This document shows, in pieces, positions 46,694-58,122 of a stretch of DNA of 64,000 nucleotides; position 1 is the stretch's first letter; each line of letters starts with the position of its first letter. Origin of the DNA: Arenicola marina. Lineage: Eukaryota > Annelida > Polychaeta > Arenicolidae. The notes under the pieces were generated by a model. The model did no database searches, had not been told where the DNA came from, and saw only the letters and a program-made list of their open reading frames with translations. A program made the position numbers and the translations under genes. The stretch is taken from contig OZ025263.1 in assembly GCA_964019135.1 (NCBI GenBank), forward strand, positions 24,427,639 through 24,491,638, written 5' to 3'.

Positions 46694-47002
46694 GGTCGCA
46701 ATAAATCGCTTCAACTGGTATATTTTAGAGGCACGAATAGGTCCAAGCACGCCAATGTAAAGACCAATAACTCTTCCGTACTATAGGGTGTCATATATGT
46801 GATATGCTAGACTGGGTCGTAGCGTCTGGCCAATGTGATAGACGCACTGTGATATTGATATGGTTTTTGGTCATGGGGACACCACAGAATGGTAGCTATC
46901 GAGTGAATGCAATAAAATCCATCTTTATTAGCGGAAACATAGCACGGCAGTTACTAACTACCATGAAATCTCTGAAAAGGACCGCAAATATTAATTCAGC
47001 AG

Positions 47003-47880
47003 GTTCCAGTGACACCACAGCCACGTCCACAGGGACCACTGAATCAACACTGACGTCTACCCCAGCTGAGACCACATCAGGGACCACTTTTTCTACGGAC
47101 ACAACCATTAGGACCACTGAATCAACACTGACGTCTACCCCGGCTGTGACCACATCAGGGACCACTGAATCAACACTGACGTCTACCCCATCTGTGACCA
47201 CATCAGGGACCACTTTTCTACCGCGACAACCGCAGGGACCACTGAATCAACACTGACGTCTACACTAGCTGTGACCACATCAGGGACCACTTTGTCTACA
47301 GAGACAACCACTGGGAACACTGAATCAACAATGACGTCTACCACAGCTGTGACCACACCAGGGATCACTTTGTCTACCGAGACAACCACAGGGACCACTG
47401 AATCAAACCTGACGTCTACCCCAGCTGTGACCACATCAGGAACCACTTTGTCTACCGAGACAACCACTGGGACCACTGAATCAATACTGACGTCTACCCC
47501 AGCTGTGACAACATCAGGGACCACTTTCTCTACGGTGACAACCACTGGGACCACTCAATCAACACTGACGTCTACCCCAGCCGTGACAACATTAGGGACC
47601 ACTGAATCAACACTGACGTCTACCCCAGCTGTGACCACATCAGGGACCACTTTGTCTACCGTGGCAACCACTGGGACCACTGAATCAACATTGACGTCTA
47701 CCCCAGCTGTGACCACATCAGGGACCACTGAATCAACACTGACGTCTACCCTAGCCGTGACAACATCAGGGACCACTTTGTCTACCGAGACAACCACTGG
47801 GACCACAGACTCAACAGTGACGTCTACCCCAGCCGTGACAACATCAGGGACCACAGTTTCGGTTCAGGTTTCTGCTGGGG
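47003..47880 (+). pseudogene. Inverted mucin exon block on the plus strand
   Basis: Plus-strand units TTLSTETTTGTTESTL plus TSTPAVTTSG are paralogous to the minus-strand 26-residue units at 45.7-46.3 kb. Plus-strand acceptor ttcagcag at 47001-47002 and a gtgtgc donor at 47881 give phase 1-1. A one-base loss near 47213-47222 breaks the frame, and the length (878) is off by exactly that. In this orientation it cannot be spliced into the minus-strand mRNA. Confidence 0.7.
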
Positions 47881-48418
47881 GTGTGCTCACACTGGTGTCC
47901 GTCGTGGTACCTAACGAAATAAACGTTGGGCAATCACAAATGGAGCATTCTCACAAACGATATCGTAGGTTGAGCAATATATCGTCACATTGCAGTTGAA
48001 TGTGAACAATTATGAGGCATCAATCAATTCATAATGTGGTTTCGATCTACGTTCAAGGATAACATCAATCAGAATACTACATGTATATAACAAAACATGC
48101 AAAGTTGTAAGATGTGTGAATCGATTTCCTTACCTGGGCGACTGTGATTTGCATGGAAGTATATGTACGGTGTGTGTGGGACAACAAAGTGAACATGGCA
48201 TGATTATACACATCGGCATGCAGCAAATACAAAAACATTCAACAAGTAAATCATATATATAAAATGCACATAGGGAAAAAACTTACCTACTTAGATGTCG
48301 CAAACAAACATTTATTTCCGGCTACTCTTGTGAGGCAGGTGACAAGCGCCTTATCAACCGGAACACCGTGCGGGCAATTACATTGGGGTTAAAAGGAAAC
48401 TTAATGTAGACAACCTAC

Positions 48419-48472
48419 CTGTAGTTGTAGCCCCTGACGTGCTAGCCGTAATTGTCGTAAACGTTCCCGTCG
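48419..48472 (-). CDS. 54-nt mucin microexon
   Basis: Acceptor ttgcag, donor gtaggt at 48418. Reads TGTFTTITASTSGATTT. Phase 1-1. Confidence 0.62.
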
Positions 48473-49181
48473 CTGCAAAGAATTAGACGAAGTGTAAAGC
48501 GCAATTACTAAAAACTTCTTTGATCCAACGCGTGTATTACGAGTTATTAACATTCAGTGCGCTACGCCTAGTTGCCGATCGTATATCTTTTATATCTGCT
48601 TGTGAGTTGACAGAGATAAACTGGCCTAGAGGAGGTGTCTTATGCACTATTACACCGGTTTAAAAAGGACGTTAATAGAATGAAAATTAGCTATTTTTTC
48701 ATAGGTCATGGCTACCCTGTTTAGAGAAAAAAAATCCATGCAAAACTGAGAGGCAGAGGTGGGGGTGTCTAGTTTTCTTCTATTTTGACATACAGTGTAT
48801 TGACGTGATAGTGGAAATATATTTTAGGAAAAAAACAAAAGTTTAATGAAGTCCACCAGGAATTTTGCATCAATTTACATTATGCGATTTGTGTGTATTG
48901 TGTGATAAACAGTGATCTAGCTACATTATGCGATTTCTGTGTATGATGCGATATATATCTACATTTTTCATAATGATATAAATATATACATAAGATATAT
49001 CGTGATATGTATGCATTGTATGATATATCACGTATATTGCATTGCATAACTCATGTGATCTGCGCATAGTGTGAAACTGCGTAATATGTCAAACTTGAAT
49101 CTGATCTAAGGTTTCTGTTATGCGCAACTTTATCATTATCTACACGACCAACGGCCGCCCACTCCCAATCACGTCGCTTAC

Positions 49182-49247
49182 TGGATTTCACCGTGGATGT
49201 TGCGCCAATTATAGTGGTGAACTCAGCGGTAGTGCTCTCGGTCGTCC
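49182..49247 (-). CDS. 66-nt mucin microexon
   Basis: Acceptor atacag, donor gtaagc at 49181. Reads TTESTTAEFTTIIGATSTV then KS. Phase 1-1. Confidence 0.62.
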
Positions 49248-51599
49248 CTGTATGGAGCAAAGCGATCATATACACTATGTATGTACATTATCTATATACA
49301 TTATCCTAACCATTCTATTGCATTAACATATACAAGGAATGAGATTTGATTTGCATGATAAAAGCTTGAAATGATTGAAACGAGATCACTCTTGGTAGGC
49401 TGTGCAGTATGTAGATAATACCAAAGCAAGCAGAAAGGTGAAATAACATATAAGGAAGCTGTATTTACATTATTTCCATCTGCTGGTCTTTATTAAATTC
49501 ATTTAACAGTTTTACCCATTGTGGTATTTATGATTGATATATGGACATATATGTGTGCAGGAGCAGCACAGTTGAGCAATGACATAAACTTACTTACCTC
49601 AATACAATAACAATATTATGTTTGTTATTATTAAATGCTGTTTAGTTGAAAATTAATGTTTCCACTTGCAATTAAATACACAGTGGAAAACAATGATAAA
49701 ACGTGATTCTCCTTGGCTGCAAATGTTGTTAAGGAACTGTATTCTACGTCTGAGAGTTAAGTCATTAATGTTATCCAACACCGCTGAAAATGCTATGTTG
49801 TCAAATTATTGTTGCATGCGACGCACGATACGTAGCGAAGTGGAAATACCGACGTCAACCTTCTTCTCCAGGAAAAGAACATTGTATTAAATAATGCCAT
49901 GACTGATTTCAACAAAAAACTAAATGTATGTTAATCCACAGGCGTGGCCATGAAAAAAATGTAGAACAAAAATCTATTAAGACTGAAAAAAAACATGAAA
50001 TATGTTATTTTATCCTACTAGACCTATGTCACATGGTAGCAATAAACAACCAGGGTGTCGATATATTAGATCCGAGGTTTTGCGCAACGAATACACATGT
50101 ACCGGCTGCGAAAACAGGTGTCCATGGGTTACAAGGGTCGACTAGCTGCCGGCAACTGTGGAGAAGGCTTCAAAATTTAAATTGTTTTACTTTAAGGAGT
50201 GGCTGTGACACAGCTCGCGATGCTAATTAACGGTAATCAATTATTTTATCGCCGGTGAATGACAACACTAGTCATGTGACGTACAACGGACCCATTATCC
50301 GTGCTAGCGCATTATAGACACGTGACGGGACTTGAGACTAGTCACGTGCTCCATCAACGGCTGTTACTCCTATGTCTGCCGACAACTAGCTACAGTCACG
50401 TACAACTCCACGGCAACATTTTGGTTAACTTTGGGTAGAAACACTAAGGTTAGGTGTGTTATTCATTTCGCCATACACAACCAAACGTATAAGTGGAGTT
50501 GTGTTTTTTTATCTGGACGACCTCTAAACTGATTTCTACCTGTGGTAGTATCAGCACCAGGGTTCAAGTAACTGCCAAGACCTAGAAGGGAATCACCTTG
50601 TTGTAGCTGCATTGCTTTTGCATCCGACTGTTGCTTAATTACATGAAGTTCAAGTTACATTACTTTGTAGAATAAGAATAAAACCGCAGCCCTTTAATGT
50701 TTTCATTGATATATGTATATCTATATCTGTAATCTCTCTAGCGTCATTATCTTTTATCCAGTTTGAATTTGGGTAGAAACTTAGATTGAATAAACTGACA
50801 ATTTGCCATTAAATGTCGGAGCTTCAATTTAGAAGGTTGCATTATCAGCAATAGTTCATCATCGGACCTTACCAGTTACATTGACTCTATCGTCTCTCAA
50901 TGTGAAGTTAAACTGGTCCAAATTGTAAGCAATAGTAGCAGCTAGACTTGAAGTCGTGACAGCTCATCCCACGGTCACGTTATACTCCACGATGATACTT
51001 CCTGAGCTAAAGCACCAAAATAAGGGTATAACGCAACAAATGAGACAATAACACACAGTGGATGGCTTTAAAACTATCCCTACTAGACGGGTATAGAATG
51101 AACGTCGAGGGGTAGTAGATCGTGCACATCCCTCCATAAAGCGACGTTATGGGAACATGACGTATTCCGCGCAAATTTATATATATAGACCGTCACAGAG
51201 ACAGTTTGAAGTCAACTTAATAGATACTGAAAATAGTTGATTAAATGAAAACACTAACTAATATCACCCAAACAATGTATATACTTGAGCGTACGTTAAG
51301 ATTGTACCCCTAACACGATGGAGTACTGCGGCTACGTTATAATCTGTTTGCATCTTAGACAACACTACCAGGTGGAACATATATAATCAGGAGCGGAACC
51401 AGGAATTTGAAAGGGGGGGGGGGTTCCGAACTATGCGACCGGGGAATTTGTGACGGGGGGCAGGGCTGTGGGGGGGGGGGGGTCAATGCCGCCTCAGATA
51501 GCGCTCATCCTCACCATGGTTTCAGTTCCGCTTGCATAGTACCAGCGAAGGGCTTGTAATCTAGCCGCAATTCTATCTACTCAAATTAGACAGGCTTAC
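49248..51599. other. Long intron, no convincing exon
   Basis: Unique AT-rich sequence with G tracts at 51.41-51.48 kb. A possible remnant near 50.55 kb has a gtagaa donor after ACTACCACA but a stop in the required frame. Confidence 0.6.
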
Positions 51600-52164
51600 A
51601 GGACACAGAGGATGCTCTTGTAGTGGTTGCCCCAGCAGCAGTGCTAGATATTGTTGTCGGAGCAGATGTCGAAGCAGTAGTTTGGGTACTTGACACAGTG
51701 GTAGGCGCGGTGGACTTTACTGTGGTGGCCGTGGTACTTGACACAGTGGTAGGTGCGGTGGACGTCTCTGTGGTAGCCGTGGTACTTGACACAGTGGTAG
51801 GCGCGGTGGACGTCTCTGGGGTAGCCGTGGTACTTGACACAGTGGCAGGCGCGGTCGACGTCTCTGTGGTAGCCGTGGTGCTTGACACAGTGGTAGGCGC
51901 GGTGGACGTTTGTGTGGTAGCCGTGGTACTTGACACAGTGGTAGGCGCGGCGGACGTCTCTGTGGTAGCCGTGGTACTTGACACAGTGGTAGGCGCGGTT
52001 GACGTTTGTGTGGTAGCCGCGTTAATTGACACAGTGGTAGGCGCGGTCGACGTCTCTCTGTGGCCGTGGTACTTAAAACAGTCACTGTTGGTAGGCGCGG
52101 AGGACGTCTCTGTGGTAACCGTGGTACTTAACACAGTGGTACGCGGTGGAGGTTTCTGTTGTAA
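51600..52164 (-). pseudogene. Mucin exon with 16-residue repeats, frameshifted at its start
   Basis: Acceptor ctacag, donor gtaagc at 51599. About ten 48-nt units TTVSSTTATTETSTAP. The first unit lacks 2 nt (GCGTACC where others have GCGCCTACC) and one unit near 52.06 kb is rearranged. Length 565 is off by two. Ends TTTRASSVSC. Confidence 0.6.
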
Positions 52165-52550
52165 CTGTAGTACTGGTTGGTGTCGTGCTGTTGCACTAGA
52201 AGGGTTGCGATATCTATCGATATCCAGGCAGGGGCAGATCCAGGAATTTGAATAGGGTGGGCGGGGGGGGGGGTCCGGATCTACAACTGTGTTTTCTCTT
52301 AGCAGCAGCATTATATGCACATGATGCCTAGCGGCTTAGTTTGTAAAATTACCATTACTGAGTGAATCTTGTTATGAGTAAACCATTCAAAAGGAAAGGT
52401 GAGTAAGCTGATCAACAAATCAAGTCCATTCTCTTCAGATAAATTAACACTTCGGGGGGACACTACATATAAAAACCTGGGTCCAGGTGCTGGGCGGTGG
52501 ATGCGGACTGGGGGATGGGAGGAGGAGGGAGGGGGGGGGGGTCCACTTAC

Positions 52551-52643
52551 TGGTGGTTGGAGTGGTCGTTGTGGTGGCGGTCGTTTGAGTGGTCGTGGTG
52601 TCCGACGCGGTCACCGTGGTTTCCGGCAGCGTGCTTTTTGCAG
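52551..52643 (-). CDS. 93-nt mucin microexon
   Basis: Acceptor ttccag, donor gtaagt at 52550, beside an 11-nt G tract in the intron. Reads AKSTLPETTVTASDTTTTQT then TATTTTTPTT. Phase 1-1. Confidence 0.65.
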
Positions 52644-53236
52644 CTGGAAACAGACAGTGGTAACATATTGTTAATATATGAAGTCATCGACAAGGACGAA
52701 GTGTTCGTTTACACACACCAAAGCCGCCCTTCAACATATAAGCATCCACAAATATAACAAAACAAAACAATGTTAGTTGGACGGTCACTACTCGCCATGA
52801 AGATCGCCTCACCATTTCTGAAAGTCACAACATCCCAGCACCGAACTCATCCATGCAAACACCATGAGGGGTTACGGCACACACCAGAGTCTGTGGCACA
52901 ATGGATACACCGACGGTAACTGTATTTTCCAGGCAAATATATATTAAAATTAAACTATTTAAACGTCAACAGGGAAGCTTTATTCTGATAATAAGGCTAT
53001 TCAAAGGGCCAAGACTCTAGCCTCCCAGTACACAAAGAAAGCCGTGCAAAGACTACCCTGAATCCCAGTTAACAGATATGTTCATGTTGGTCTCATGAAG
53101 GACTTAAAACGGTCAAAATCACGTTATGATCTGGCTCATTTAGTGTACGACTTATAATGAGAGTGTTCCTGATTTAAGTAGTCATGGGGCCCAGAAACTG
53201 AAGTTTCAAGGCTACATAAGCTACCCCAGGGCTTAC

Positions 53237-56200
53237 GTGAGCTGGTGGAGGCCCCCGTACTAGAGGTCGAAGCAGCAGAACTAGAAGCAGTCGTAACTTC
53301 CGGCGTTGGTGTGGTGGTTGGGGCACTGGACACTGTGGGGGTAGACACCGTTGAAGTAGTGAAGTAGTGGCGCTGGTTGTACTTTCTGACGCTGTGGGGG
53401 TAGACACCGTTGATATGGTACCACTGGTTGTACTTTCTGACGCCGTGGGGGTTGACACCGTTGAAGTAGTGCCACTGGTTGTACTTTCTGACTCCGTTGG
53501 AGTTGAAACCGTTAAAGTAGTGGCACTAGTGGTACTTTCTGACGTCGTGGCAGTTGACACTGTTGAAGTAGTACCACAGGTTGTACTTTCTGACGCCGTG
53601 GGGGTTGACGCCGTTGAAGTAGTGGCACTAGTTTTACTTTCTGACGCCGTGGGAGTTGACACCGTTGAAGTAGTGGCACTGGTTGTACTTTCTGACGCCG
53701 TGGGAGTTGACACCGTTGAAGTAGTGGCACCAGTTGTACTTTCTGACGCCGTGGCAGTTGACACCGTTGAAATAGTACCACTGGTTGTAATTTTTGGCAC
53801 TGTAGGGGTAGACACCGTTGAAGTAGTGGCCCTAGTTGTACTTTCTGACGCTATGGGGGTAGATACCGTTGAAGTAGTCGCACTAGTTGTACTTTCTGAC
53901 GCTGTGGGGGTAGGCACCGTTGAAGTAGTGGCACTGGTTGTACTTTCTGACGCTGTGGGGTTAGACACCGTTGAAGTAATGCCACTGGTTGTACTTTCTG
54001 ACGCCGTGGGGGTTGACACCGTTGAAGTAGTGCCACTAGTTGTACTTTCTGACGCCGTGGGGGTTGACACCGTTGAAGTAATGCCACTGGTTGTACTTTC
54101 TGACGCTGTGGGGTTAGACACCGTTGAAGTAATGCCACTGGTTGTACTTTCTGACGCCGTGGGGGTAGACACCGTTGAAGTAGTGCCACTGGTTGTACTT
54201 TCTGACGCTGTGGGGGTAGACACCGTTCAAGTAGTGCCACTGGTTGTACTTTCTGACGCTGTGGGGGTAGACACCGTTAAAGTAGTGCCACTGGTTGTAC
54301 TTTCTGACGCTGTGGGGTTACACACCGTTGAAGTAATGCCACTGGTTGTACTTTCTGACGCTGTGGGGGTAGACACCGTTCAAGTAGTGCCACTGGTTGT
54401 ACTTTCTGACGCTGTGGGGGTAGACACCGTTAAAGTAGTGCCACTGGTTGTACTTTCTGACGCTGTGGGGGTAGACACCGTTGAAGTAATGCCACTGGTT
54501 GTACTTTCTGACGCTGTGGGGGTAGACACCGTTCAAGTAGTGCCACTGGTTGTACTTTCTGACGCTGTGGGGGTAGACACCGTTGAAGTAGTGCCACTGG
54601 TTGTACTTTCTGACGCTGTGGGGGTAGACACCGTTGAAGTAGTGCCACTGGTTGTACTTTCTGACGCTGTGGGGGTAGACACCGTTCAAGTAGTGCCACT
54701 GGTTGTACTTTCTGACGCTGTGGGGGTAGACACCGTTGAAGTAATGCCACTGGTTGTACTTTCTGACGCTGTGGGGGTAGACACCGTTGAAGTAGTGCCA
54801 CTGGTTGCACTTTCTGACGCTGTGGGGGTAGACACCGTTGAAGTAATGCCACTGGTTGTACTTTCTGACGCTGTGGGGGTAGACACCGTTGAAGTAATGC
54901 CACTGGTTGTACTTTCTGACGCTGTGGGGGTAGACACCGTTCAAGTAGTGCCACTGGTTGTACTTTCTGACGCTGTGGGGGTAGACACCGTTCAAGTAGT
55001 GCCACTGGTTGTACTTTCTGACGCTGTGGGGGTAGACACCGTTGAAGTAGTGCCACTGGTTGTACTTTCTGACGCTTTGGGGGTAGACACCGTTGAAGTA
55101 ATGCCACTGGTTGTACTTTCTGACGCTGTGGGGGTAGACACCGTTGAAGTAATGCCACTGGTTGTACTTTCTGACGCTTGGGGGGTAGACACCGTTGAAG
55201 TAATGCCACTGGTTGTACTTTCTGACGCTGTGGGGGTAGACACCGTTGAAGTAGTGCCACTGGTTGTACTTTCTGACGCTTTGGGGGTAGACACCGTTGA
55301 AGTAATGCCACTGGTTGTACTTTCTGACGCTGTGGGGGTAGACACCGTTGAAGTAATGCCACTGGTTGTACTTTCTGACGCTTGGGGGGTAGACACCGTT
55401 CAAGTAGTGCCACTGGTTGTACTTTCTGACGCTGTGGGGGTAGACACCGTTGAAGTAGTGCCACTGGTTGTACTTTCTGACGCTTTGGGGGTAGACACCG
55501 TTGAAGTAATGCCACTGGTTGTACTTTCTGACGCTGTGGGGGTAGACACCGTTGAAGTAATGCCACTGGTTGTACTTTCTGACGCTTGGGGGGTAGACAC
55601 CGTTCAAGTAGTGCCACTGGTTGTACTTTCTGACGCTGTGGGGGTAGACACCGTTGAAGTAGTGCCACTGGTTGTACTTTCTGACGCTGTCGGGATAGAC
55701 ACCGTTGAAGTAGTGCCACTGGTTGTACTTTCTGACGCTGTGGGGGTAGACACCGTTGAAGTAATGCCACTGGTTGTACTTTCTGACGCTGTGGGGGTAG
55801 ACACCGTTGAAGTAATGCCACTGGTTGTACTTTCTGACGCTTGGGGGGTAGACACCGTTCAAGTAGTGCCACTGGTTGTACTTTCTGACGCTGTGGGGGT
55901 AGACACCGTTGAAGTAATGCCACTGGGTGTACTTTCTGACGCTGTGGGGGTAGACACCGTTGAAGTAGTGCCACTGGTTGTACTTTCTGACGCTGTGGGG
56001 GTAGACACCGTTGAAGTAATGCCACTGGTTGTACTTTCTGACGCTGTGGGGGTAGAAACCGTTGAAGTAATGCCACTGGTTGTACTTTCTGACGCTGTGG
56101 GGGTAGACACCGTTGAAGTAATGCCACTGGTTGTACTTTCTGACGCTGTGGGGGTAGACACCGTTGAAGTAGTGCCACTGGTTGTACTTTCTGACGCTGT

Positions 56201-56382
56201 GGGGGTAGACACCGTTGAAGTAATGCCACTGATTGTACTTTCTGACGCTGTAGGGGCAGACACCGTTGAAGTAGTGGCACTAGTTGTACTTTCTGACGCC
56301 GTGGGAGTTAACACCGTTGAAGTAGTAGCACTAGTTGTACTTTCTGACGCTGTAGTTGATGTGGATTGCGTTGTGATTTGTG
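53237..56382 (-). pseudogene. Giant mucin exon of 51-nt repeats, interrupted
   Basis: Acceptor ttccag, donor gtaagc at 53236. Mucin frame unit STVSTPTASESTTSGTT, about 58 copies. In nine units between 54.2 and 55.9 kb the TCA of the first Ser is TGA, and an 8-nt duplication (gaagtagt) near 53.36 kb shifts frame before the last part (TVSSAPTTTPTPEVTTASSS). Length 3146 is off by two, as the 8-nt insertion predicts. Either a decayed exon or assembly trouble in a repeat. Confidence 0.65.
53342..56360. repeat. 51-bp satellite array, about 58 units with a 204-bp higher-order repeat
   Basis: Unit on the plus strand starts actttctgacgctgtggggg and continues tagacaccgttgaagtaatg. Between 55.18 and 55.59 kb variants cttgggg, gctgtgg, gctttgg, gctgtgg recur every four units (starts 55177, 55381, 55585). 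Since 51 is divisible by three, several frames on both strands stay open for hundreds of codons. Confidence 0.97.
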
Positions 56383-56849
56383 CTGGAAAATCATCATATT
56401 GGCTTGACATCTTGAGAGAAACATGTTATGCGCGCTGTTTAGCAACATCTTTCTAAAAATCTGCTAACTACAATGTTAGGCTCTTCATTACAAATCCAAA
56501 CTATGCGCCTTTAGGCATATATGAGCGGGCTTGAACTGTGAAATGGTAATCGGTATCTTCTTTCCCTCGCTAAATACAACTTGGGGGTAATCATCAACTG
56601 AGAGATTATTATATTTTCTAAAAGTGAGGGTCACTGCGTCGCATATAACATTATTTTGAGTTTTGACATTTTTCATCCTTCATATTATGATGTAATCGCC
56701 AACAACTATATAATGATGTGAGCTTTTACTACATAAACTTTAGACATCCCGCTTATATAGTGATGCCAACGACCCCCCCCCCCCCCCACCGCGCGCCCGA
56801 CAAACAAAACCCCCTTAAAGTGTCTTAATCACATTCTTTGAATACGTAC

Positions 56850-56879
56850 TGGTTGTTGGTGTAGCGGTAACTGTGGTTC
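56850..56879 (-). CDS. 30-nt mucin microexon
   Basis: Acceptor gtctag, donor gtacgt at 56849. Reads TTVTATPTT. Phase 1-1. Small, so only moderately sure. Confidence 0.5.
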
Positions 56880-58100
56880 CTAGACAACAATACATACACG
56901 AATGTTGATGAAATAGCAATATAACCAAGGCAATATCAGTTATACATTTCTATTTAAATTTCATATGTATGATGCAAACATATATATATATATATATTCA
57001 AGTTGTATGCCGTCATTTGCCACGGGTTGTCACGTCCGGTCACGTCTCGTCACGCTCTGTCCACGTGCCTCACCTCGTGTCAGTATAAACATAGCGTCAG
57101 TTTGTCTCTTTCAACCAGAATGATAACCTTGGAATCTCAACTCTCTATTCTATCTATTCAGTAACCGAAATGTAAAATATGAAATATGAATATATTTCAG
57201 TTAGAAACGCGATTTTGCATCAACAACTTGCGATGCAGTAGATAAATATCATCTTTAGGAAAAGTATCTGTTGTGAGGAAACTAAAGCTTTAGTGAATGA
57301 ACATGTGTAAAAGAGCCGGACTTAATTGCGTGTCATTTAACATTGTATTTTGTGCGAATAATAGTGTGATGGCGGAGCCAGCAGCGGTGTGTTGCACAAT
57401 GGTATATTACAAATAGGAATACGATAGGGAAGTTAACATAATATGCGAACACGTGCAACAATACAACACGAAAGAAACAAGCAGAAACAGTTGGTCCGTC
57501 TTCCCTGTTAGAACACAAATTAAATGGGTTATTGTAATACATGGTAGGCGTGAGTAATATGCTGATGCTGAGATATGCTGATGTGGCAATAGACTGTCAT
57601 GGCGTTAGTCTTCTACTGACAGTTCATCCGTGTGAGGATAACCACCCCACCCAGGAGATCACTCTCCACGCTCCACTCTACCTTCTCCGCACAAAGGGCG
57701 CCCGGTTACCGTTCACAAGGGATGCGAATGAAAAGCCAAAACCCCGATCTACCCTCCTCGACAAATAGGTACGTACCAGTCGTTGAGGACACTAAAGAGA
57801 TTAGATGAAGAAGACAATAACACTTAGACACTTGTTTCCACAAATTATGCATTGCATACTTAATACATTTAAAGCATTTAGGATACACCAAAGCAAAAAA
57901 AAAACAGTGGTCGTAGGCATCAAGCGGAAGTGACTTCCGCAAGTGTTTTGCTCGTGTTTGTCACACAATGTTATCAAACACTTGCTAGGTATCATTAGTG
58001 AACTTTGTCATGCTATTGCACATTTCTATAACGCAAGAGTTTAACTGCATTTAACACGCTCTTGTTTGGAAGAAACCTCTTCAAAAACATAGGAGCCCAA

Positions 58101-58122
58101 GCACACACACACACACACACAC
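58101..58122. repeat. (CA/GT)n microsatellite forming the splice donor
   Basis: On the minus strand the mucin exon ends CCACAG and runs directly into about ten GT dinucleotides, so any of several GTs can serve as donor. Each two-base step changes the reading phase. Confidence 0.8.

Noticed and set aside
50553-50590. Possible microexon ending GCTGATACTACCACAG
   Set aside because: Good donor, but the phase 1 frame from the nearest acceptor meets a TGA.
54318-56280. Two long minus-strand ORFs (NGVYPHSVRKYNQWHYF and QRCLPPQRQKVQPVALL repeats)
   Set aside because: Alternative frames of the same satellite. The flanking non-repeat ends agree with the Ser/Thr frame, not with these.
53367-56456. 1029-codon plus-strand ORF (LVVLSDAVGVDTVEV repeats)
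   Set aside because: It is the antisense of the 51-bp mucin satellite. The unit length is a multiple of three and has no stop in this frame, so openness is not evidence of coding. No splice or start context supports it.
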